Shown one piece after another: positions 56,561 to 64,000 of a DNA stretch of 64,000 nt. Numbering within the stretch: the first letter of the stretch is position 1; the number at the start of each line of letters is the position of its first letter. The position numbers were made by a program, and so were the translations under genes. The notes under the pieces were generated by a model. That model saw only the letters and a list, made by a program, of their open reading frames with translations. It had not been told where the DNA came from and did no database searches. The DNA lies in assembly GCA_932294295.1 (NCBI GenBank), contig OW028580.1:39186336-39250335 (forward strand). Direction: 5' to 3'. Source of the stretch: Alitta virens. Its lineage: Eukaryota > Annelida > Polychaeta > Phyllodocida > Nereididae.

Positions 56561-59500
56561 CTACAGAATATTACAAGCTTTTGAAGTCGACTTTTTCGTC
56601 GAACCAGGAGTGAAAGAAAGTGCAAGAGCTTGGGCTTTTTGGATAATTTCTGGGACTTCTATCTTCTCCCCTGCTAATACTTTCTTTAAAGCTAGATTGG
56701 GATGCATAATTGCAACATAATCTATATTTTCAGGACAATACACAATAGTGGACAAGTCATTCGTTGCCTTCATGAGAGAAACTGGACAATGAGCCGCAAA
56801 ACTTGTCACCGAACTGTGATTCAAGAAATCCCAAACTATGATTCTCTTGTCGATCGATCCACTAATCAGAAATTTACCGTCGTCTGAGAAACAAAAGCAG
56901 TCAATGAATTCTTGGTGGTTTGCGAGGGTAGTGATCAGACTGCCATCTAGTGTTGACCAGATTAGAATGCTGCGGAATCCTCCTGTGATCATATAATGGC
57001 CATCTGGACTGAAAGCTGCCTGGAAAAATAATTTTAGTAATAAAAAAAAAATTACATAACCCCAATTTCATGCTATAACCAGCCCTGCCTCAACACCAAG
57101 ACCAAGTAATTTTGCATAATCAGTCATACTGATTGTTAAGTTCTACTTTGATTGAAATCACCAGTTTAATTTTAAGACAGGTGGCCCATCCATACTTGGT
57201 CAAATTGATGACATTAAAATGGGTGGGCTGCAGACTCTGCTAGCTTATACCAAGGAGGGTCCTATCATGTGTGAGGCCTAACGCAAATGGCTTCTTTTTT
57301 GGTTGTCTTCACTTAAGTTCTGAACACCCTTTTTTTTTACTTTTAGTCAGCTTAGTGTGGCCTAATATCTTCATTTCGCAGGGCATATATACATTTGCGA
57401 GGCCCAACGCAGCTGCCACAATTGCTAGGACCTGTCTAGCCCGAGAAACTCTGACTGACCACACCCCGCTGTCGGCTCTTATTCATATTGTGACGTTTAT
57501 AGTAAGCCGCCATTGGCTAGCGCTCACAAAATAACAGATAATACATAAGAGCTAAGGGAACATCAGATTTCTCAGGCTAGGACCGGTCCTGCTTCTTAAC
57601 CTTATTCTATACATTAATTAGGTTCATACACTTACCTATATTTTATAAATTAACGAGGCTATATATTCACCTGTTTAACTGATGACAAATGCTGCATACG
57701 GAAGATGAATTTTCCTGTCGCAATTTCCATTACTCTTACGCTGCCATCGGTGGAGCCAGCCAAGACTAGTCGATCATCTGGACTCAAACACAGACAGGAA
57801 CATCCTGCCATCATGGTGTCGATCTGCGCCATGTTGAACTGGTCTTCACTAGCATCTCCCTCCACGTTCATCACCATGGGGAAGTCAAAGAACGTGGTGA
57901 CTACCTGATAAAGAAAATAATTTAAGTCGTTACACAATTTATTAATTGCATTACTTTTTTGCTTACACTTGTAAATGATTTAGTAAACAGAAAATTAGGT
58001 AATCTTCACTAATTTAGGCAAGCTGGTTCTGCATCTGGTTCATACAGACTGAAATCAGATCACCTGTTCTTCTTCCGGTAAACAATGGAAAGTTTTAATG
58101 TTGTTCAGTTCTAGTGGTAAGACGCCCAGGCACCCTTCATGAGCAACATCCCAGCTGGATGTCGTTTCGGATGAGACGTTAAATTGGCAGTCCCTTGCAC
58201 TCAGTGTCTATGCTGAGGCAAGTAAAAGATCCCACCCATGGGGTAAATGTGTAACATGGGTGGACTCATCTCTCTCTCTCCTCATCAATCAACTCTCGAT
58301 ATCTATCTAGCTGCTAAAATTTGCCAATAAGTTTATTTACCTTTTTCGCATCGGAAGTGATGACCACTTTCGAAAATCCATAAAGACCCGGTAGCTTCTT
58401 GATCATTTGCTCTAAAAAAAGGACATAAAATATTGATATTACTTCTACACATTGTATTAACACTAAAACCACAACCCGACCCATTACAGTTGAACCCTGA
58501 TATAACAAGCTGTTCGTAACCATGACAATTTGAAAGTCAACAACTTACCTTCAAATGGTAAAATACATTAATATTCATTTGTTTAAACTACAGGTATATG
58601 AATGTTTAACCATATAATGATTTTTTTTTTGCAATTCGATGTGGCTTAATTGAAAACAGAATTCTTACTAACTTGTGTCTAAATTCCAAACGTAACCAAA
58701 ACATTCCATTCCTGCCACGGCAACCACCAGAATGTCCTTTGCTTCTGCTAAGTCACTCGGATTTGGTGGTCCTGAAAATTACGACACATTCGTAAATTTA
58801 TAACAATCGTGAATTATATCATGTCATGGACGTACTACAAATCATGATCTTAAAGACTTTAGTTACCTCCATACATGGATCCCTGTGAGGTTATAATGAA
58901 GTACTTGTCCCCTGCAAGATGCAAAGTAAGATACTTTATTAAACTACATTTAGATATCTTGTGCATGCAAGTCAAACTCCGTTATAAAGAAGAGTTTAGG
59001 GAGCACACAACTGTGTTGCTACGAAGACATTTAACATTTTTAAAATACATTTTTTACGGGTGTGTCCACAGGGTCACACTCCGTTTATTTTTTATTACCA
59101 CAGAAAATACAGCGTACAACTGTTTAAATCTATTTGACAACTGCTTCAATTGTTTTATCATAAAACTCAGAAGAGTTGTAAATCTTTGATCCAACCAGGG
59201 TACGAAATTCGCAAATTAGCTAACTGGTCCACGTTCTGGGAGCTAACTGGTCCACTCATATAACTAACTGGTCCATTTCAGGTCTAACTGGTCCAAATTT
59301 TCCGCCAATTCTACATTATGTTATATAAGTGCATTAATCAATCAAATAGATACACATTGATTTAGTACCTTTAATTAAAACAATCTGATTACATTAATGT
59401 GGTCACAATAACTAAATCATCAAAAAATGAGCATAATTTTAAATACTGATAATACAACATTAAACATTAAAAATTTACATGAAATAGAAGTGGCTTTTTC

Positions 59501-62500
59501 CCCTGTTAGGGTTCTATGAGGCTAATTGCACTTCACACTTCACAGAAGTTCACACCTTTGGTATACTTATTGACTGATTGCAATCAACTGCCCATACCCT
59601 AGCTTTCCTAAACTGGCGTCCACAATTGCAATTAACCATTTTCCTAGACATCTAACAAGAAATGTACTGCAAAATCCAATAATCTTTTCTCTTAAAGAAA
59701 TGTCGGCCCTCGCCGGCGCCGTAATTTCAACCACTGCTAATCGGTCCACTGTGACCGATAAACTCCGCATTTTGACATTTCTAATCGGTCATTTGGATTT
59801 CTAATCGGTTTAGACCGATGGACCGGTGCAAATTTCGTACCCTGGATCCAACATAATCCACAATAACATTGCAAAATTCAGTCGTAACTTCAGATACACT
59901 CACAAGTTCCTGTGTTCCAGATTACAGTCCTCTTTTCTGCTGTTGCCACATATTTCCCTGAAGAAGTCGCCAAAGCGACCTGGACCTCATTCTGACCTTG
60001 TTTGTGATGACCTACGACCTTGCCTGTGTCAAGGTCAAAGAAGACCACCCAGCCATCGGAAGTGCCAACCACTGCCGTTTTGCCATCCCTGAAAATATGA
60101 GTCATGTAACAGGGATATGTAATAGGGCAGTTTTTGGTGGCAAGGATTACATTTTCTCGAATAGAAACCAGGGCTTCTATTATTTTAAAGGCCGTGTTTC
60201 GCCCGGTAGGCCTATCTAATAACCCAGCATTTATAGGACTGGCATGTACTAATTTAAACAGGCAGTGAGTGTTAGATGACCCAGTTGGCTGCATATTATA
60301 TAAGCCACCAGTTACTTCAAGTCAACATACAGTCCGACTGCTAACCAAGACTGGCGTCTTTTATTTTACAGTCTGCCTCTATTATAGACTTGGATTCTAG
60401 TTGAGGGGTAACTTTATGCAATGAGAGAGCTCCAAGGGAAAGCTCATTATTTTACTCATTCAGTATTACAAGTTTCTGAAACAATAATTTACCTCGTCAA
60501 TGCTAGGCAAGTGCTTTTAATTCTGGCTTTTCCTGGCTCAGGAAGAGGTTCATCTGATTCAATAAGGTCTTGGTCATCATTTTTTGATTCTTCCTCATTA
60601 TCCGCATCGTCATCAACATCGTCATCATAATTAACATCATCAGCAACAGCTGCAGCAGCATCATCAAGTACCTTTTCTTCTGCAGAATCAGCACTTGTAT
60701 GTGCACCAGCATCCTTTTCAACATCGGTATCTTCATTTACATCTGCATTTGCATCTCCGTTTACATCTGCATTTACATTTGCAGTAGTATCTGCATTTGC
60801 CTCTGCATCTTCATTTACATCTGTATTAGCATCTTCTTTTGCATTTGTAACCGAGTCCTCAACTCCATTTATATCTGCACCGATATCTTTTTGTACATCT
60901 TCCTTTTGTGCAATTTCTTCATCGTTACCTTCATTAATCTCATCATGCTTATTACTCACATCTTTATCACCACTCTCGTCAGCTTCATGAACAGTTTCCA
61001 TTCTTGTATCAGCCATATCTGTGTCCTCTGATTGGTCGCCAGGCGGCATTTGTTGGTCATTAATCAGAGATTGTTCTTCGTCATTTACACTTCCTCCTTT
61101 TTCTATATCTCGCTCACCATTTTCAGTATTCGAACGTTCAGCAGCATCATCAGTACCATCACTGGTTTGCTCATGGTGTTCAGACTTTTCTAGCGTTTCA
61201 TGTCCTTGACTTTCTTCACCAAGTTGACCTTGATCATCTGACACGACACCATTCTGCTCATCACGGCCATTTTCATCAGCATTTGATTTGCCTCTTTCCA
61301 AATTTTCTTCTCCCAAATTTAATTCATTATCATGATCTTGTGCAATCTCAGATTCATCCAAATCACCATTATTGAGAAGACCGTCTTTCTCAGCTTCGCC
61401 ATCTAGTTCACCATTAATGACGTCATCACCTTCATTGTCTTGATTTTCATCATTTGCTACGATCTCATCTCCCCAGTCAGATTTATCATCTTCCGGTTTG
61501 GTTTTCACAACACCCATAAGCTCATCTAATTCCTCTTGATTACCACCATCAGCAAATTTGTTGCGTAATTCCTCCAACTTCTCCGGAAGGATTTTCTTGC
61601 AATGTTGATCGATGTGTTTCATGTTGTGGAAGGTGACTGTATTGTCCACAGAGGCTGTCACAAAGTAAGACCCATCCAAAACGTTGCTGAAATATCTGAC
61701 GACCTGGCTTATAGAGCGCAGATCCATGACATGTATGGCTTCTGGATACGGTAGAGGATCTTCTACTGTGCCAATATACCACAAGTCGACAATTTGCTTT
61801 GAATAATCATGGCAGCATAAGATGTATTCATCTTCCGGGCCGCAAAACCCAACCCAAGAAAACCAGCCTTTTCTATTTGGAATAACGGCATGAACCTTTC
61901 CTGTCTGTAAATTCCAAACCACACAATCCTTCTTAGTGTTACCGTTGACAATAGAAGAAGAAGCTGACGCCCCGACTACAAGATTCTCAGCACGGTTCAC
62001 GTCCATTTTGTCCCACGAATACTTATCCACTCCTTTCCGCCAGAAATCAAAAATCTTCTCACCAGTCTGGAGGTCACAAAGACTGACAAATTGCTCGTAC
62101 GAAGGACTCGACATAACAATTTTGTTGTTGGGCAAAATTCTCGTTGTCTGCTCCGCAACATGGTGCTCTGCTGCTCCTCGTGAGAAGGAAAATGACTCCT
62201 TGTCTTTTCCTAAAACTCTTGTTACAACTCGCTTACTTTTCACGTCGATTACAACTCCTCCTTGCTCAGCTACGACAACAACCAAATACTTCCCATCAGC
62301 AGAAAACAGAGCATGCATTACTTGATTCTTGGTTATGGCTTCCACTGTCTCTTTCGGAAATGCTGACCTTTGACCAGAGACAAGGTTCACAAGAACTGGT
62401 TCGACGTTTTCTTTCTTCTTCCCTGAGAAAATGGATGATGTTTGTTCATCTTCTTTTTTATCTTCTCCTGAAATTGAAATGAAAACCTGTATTGCAGTGA

Positions 62501-64000
62501 TGAAATTAAGATACAGCAGCTGACCAAGGACGGTTGAGGATTGAGTGAGGGTTGATCAATATCAAGCAGGTTACCGATACTTATGAGGTTGGATAGGTTT
62601 TGTATTTCATGTCATGGCATCTTAGCAAAAGTAAATTTGACACTTAGGTCAATTCCCTCTTATGTGACACAGTTTTGGCTGCTTAAATATATGACTTTGT
62701 CTAAATGATGTGACTTGTAAAAGGTCTACAACTGGTCTACAATCTTTCTCATATTATACTACAAAACTGTTTTAGAGAGTGACCAATTAATTGGTGTTCA
62801 AATCATGGAGTTAATTCATATCAGGGATGAGTTGTGTGAAGACTTTAGTCTCAGTAAAAAAGATATCTGTGATATAATAGAACATTTAGCCACAAATTGA
62901 TTATCTGGGGTTTTTGATACCCTCTTTTTTTTTTTTTTGGTGCGAATCATTGTTTTTAAATATTTTGTTTTTGTTATTAATCTTGAATTTTATACTGTAT
63001 ATTTTATACGAATAAAGCTTATAATAATAGAACACTGTCTCGCACTCAAAAACTAGGAAACACGCAAATGGTCCAATTTCTCTTGGCGACAGCCATATTG
63101 CACATAACAGTGCGGGATGGGCTACACAAAATAATGACAAAATCACCAGTTGTAATATCCTTTAGTATTATAATAAATCTTCATACCTTGCGTAGGATGC
63201 AGCACAAAAGCAGTAATTCCACCAGGGCTCACTCCCCTCACTTGATCATCATCTTTTACACCAGATGGCAGCACGAGGTTTTCATTGTAGAGTTTGAAAT
63301 TCAAATTGGGGTCAAACTTGTCTCTTCTCAGGTACAGGACAAGATGGAGATATCTGCAAAGATTATGTACAAATATATATATATATACAATTTAATTAAC
63401 ATTTGAATATCAAGACACATGTGTCATCCATTATGAATACTTACCCACGGAAAAAAAAGAAAAAGAACTACATTGTGTTTTGCTGTACAGGGCGGAGGTT
63501 ATTGTAACTAAATGGTAAAGTGGCTCTACAATGGAAACTCTCAAAATATAAGACCACTCGATAACACCACCTCATATATTGTAAGACCACTTCCAGGGCC
63601 AGTCCTAGCACTTGCTAATTATCCCTCATTTTACAAGTGAAGACCCTTATTTCTTTGCTTTTCTTTTTGAGCGTGGCCTTATAATACCTTTGTGTGGGGC
63701 CTATTTAGACGCGGGGTCCAACGCAGCTGCCTTGCTTGCGTTGCCTTAGGACTGACCCTGACCAATTTACTGGCCACATACAGATTTACTCTGGAATCGC
63801 TGGAATTAATAGATGCATTGATTCACTCACTTGTTAGCAACACAACTGATTGCTTTCACATCCATTCCCTTCAAAGGAACAATCCTGACCAGTTGGTTCT
63901 CTTGCGTCAGGTCAAACACTTTTAGAAGGTCACCCAATCCTTGTTTCTGCTTGTCGACAGCGTACAGAACTTGTCCATTTTCAGAGACAGCACATTTCCG
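56561..64000 (-). CDS. WD-repeat protein (NWD-like), C-terminal 1134 residues, acidic insert, CaaX end
   Basis: Exons in transcript order are 64000-63831 (entering from outside the window), 63353-63187, 62467-60493, 60088-59904, 58911-58867, 58771-58673, 58411-58341, 57904-57671 and 57019-56561. All join in phase to 1135 codons including the stop. Repeated beta-propeller blades are visible, such as DCVVWNLQTGKVHAVI, GWVVFFDLDTGKVVG, FGYVWNLDT, SVRVMEIATGKF, SILIWSTLDGSLI and RIIVWDF. The large exon carries an acidic Asp/Glu/Asn-rich insert of about 330 residues (DNA 60541-61530). The last residues are KACNIL, a CaaX-type prenylation motif. Blade order and long open exons recall NACHT-WD (NWD1/NWD2) proteins, but no NTPase part is in the window, so the family is a guess. 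Function is unknown; WD propellers usually serve as interaction platforms. Confidence 0.8.
58104..58320 (+). repeat. SINE copy with CORE-like segment
   Basis: A tRNA-like head (gttctagtggtaagacgccc) is followed by ggatgagacgttaaattggc, the family body tgctgaggcaagtaaaagat, then cccatggggtaaatgtg and the tail. It lies in an intron of the WD-repeat gene on the opposite strand, just beside exon 58341-58411. Confidence 0.7.
59188..59852. mobile_element. Non-autonomous hAT element, 649 bp
   Basis: CAGGGTACGAAATT starts at 59196 and AATTTCGTACCCTG ends at 59844. An exact 8-bp direct repeat, GATCCAAC, flanks it at 59188-59195 and 59845-59852. The interior repeats ctaactggtcca on the left and taatcggt with gaccgat words on the right. 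It has no transposase frame. It sits in an intron of the WD-repeat gene. Confidence 0.9.
62468..63186. other. Intron of the WD-repeat gene
   Basis: AT-rich intronic sequence with a T run at 62924-62938; no exon or shared repeat is supported. Confidence 0.4.
63354..63830. other. Intron of the WD-repeat gene
   Basis: AT-rich intronic sequence with a short (TA)n run near 63377. Short open frames lack motifs and splice context. Confidence 0.4.

Noticed and set aside
60699..61031. 110-residue plus-strand frame rich in ICICISVYICI
   Set aside because: It is the antisense shadow of the acidic repeat insert in the minus-strand WD-repeat exon.

Overview
This is a window of animal nuclear DNA, AT-rich, with split genes (GT..AG introns, exons mostly 45-260 bp), long introns and many short inverted-repeat transposons. 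No bacterial, plasmid or viral gene organisation is visible. The gene set (ERGIC1, SPEF1, a PLCXD-like gene, RPIA, a large WD-repeat protein), the long C/G homopolymer runs and the SINE/MITE content suggest a marine invertebrate. A deuterostome such as a hemichordate, echinoderm or lancelet is likely, but the sequence alone does not fix the phylum. Layout, left to right: (1) 312-1206 (+) holds the last two exons of ERGIC1. (2) 9021-18621 (+) is a three-exon reading frame of 297 codons for an unrecognised, probably disordered, Ser/Asp-rich protein; two CRE-like sites lie just upstream of its start. (3) 25340-21132 (-) is a complete SPEF1 (CLAMP) gene. Its CH domain contains two alternative 112-bp exons of identical length and phase that look mutually exclusive. 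(4) 26158-37062 (+), head-to-head with SPEF1 across 817 bp, is a complete seven-exon, 1026-residue protein. It has a roughly 700-residue low-complexity N-terminal extension and a C-terminal PI-PLC X domain that lacks the usual catalytic His-Asp pair. (5) 42877-51421 (+) is a complete eight-exon RPIA (ribose-5-phosphate isomerase), with a decayed LINE 3' end in intron 1. (6) 64000-56561 (-) is the 3' part (9 exons, 1134 residues) of a WD-repeat protein, possibly NWD-like, with an approximately 330-residue acidic insert and a C-terminal CaaX box (CNIL). Between and inside genes there are no tRNA, rRNA or CRISPR loci. Much of the recognisable non-coding sequence is non-autonomous DNA transposons that can be delimited by terminal inverted repeats and target-site duplications. 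They comprise a hAT-type MITE family with four copies (three with 8-bp duplications), a 649-bp hAT element, a poly-C-cored hAT MITE, several TA-flanked mariner-type MITEs and one TAA-flanked Harbinger-type MITE. There is also a tRNA-derived SINE family, an 8-copy minisatellite at 40770-41335 and several degenerate short-motif repeat fields. The genes do not form a pathway. The only suggestive arrangement is the divergent SPEF1/PLCXD-like pair, which may share a promoter carrying a possible RFX half-site.
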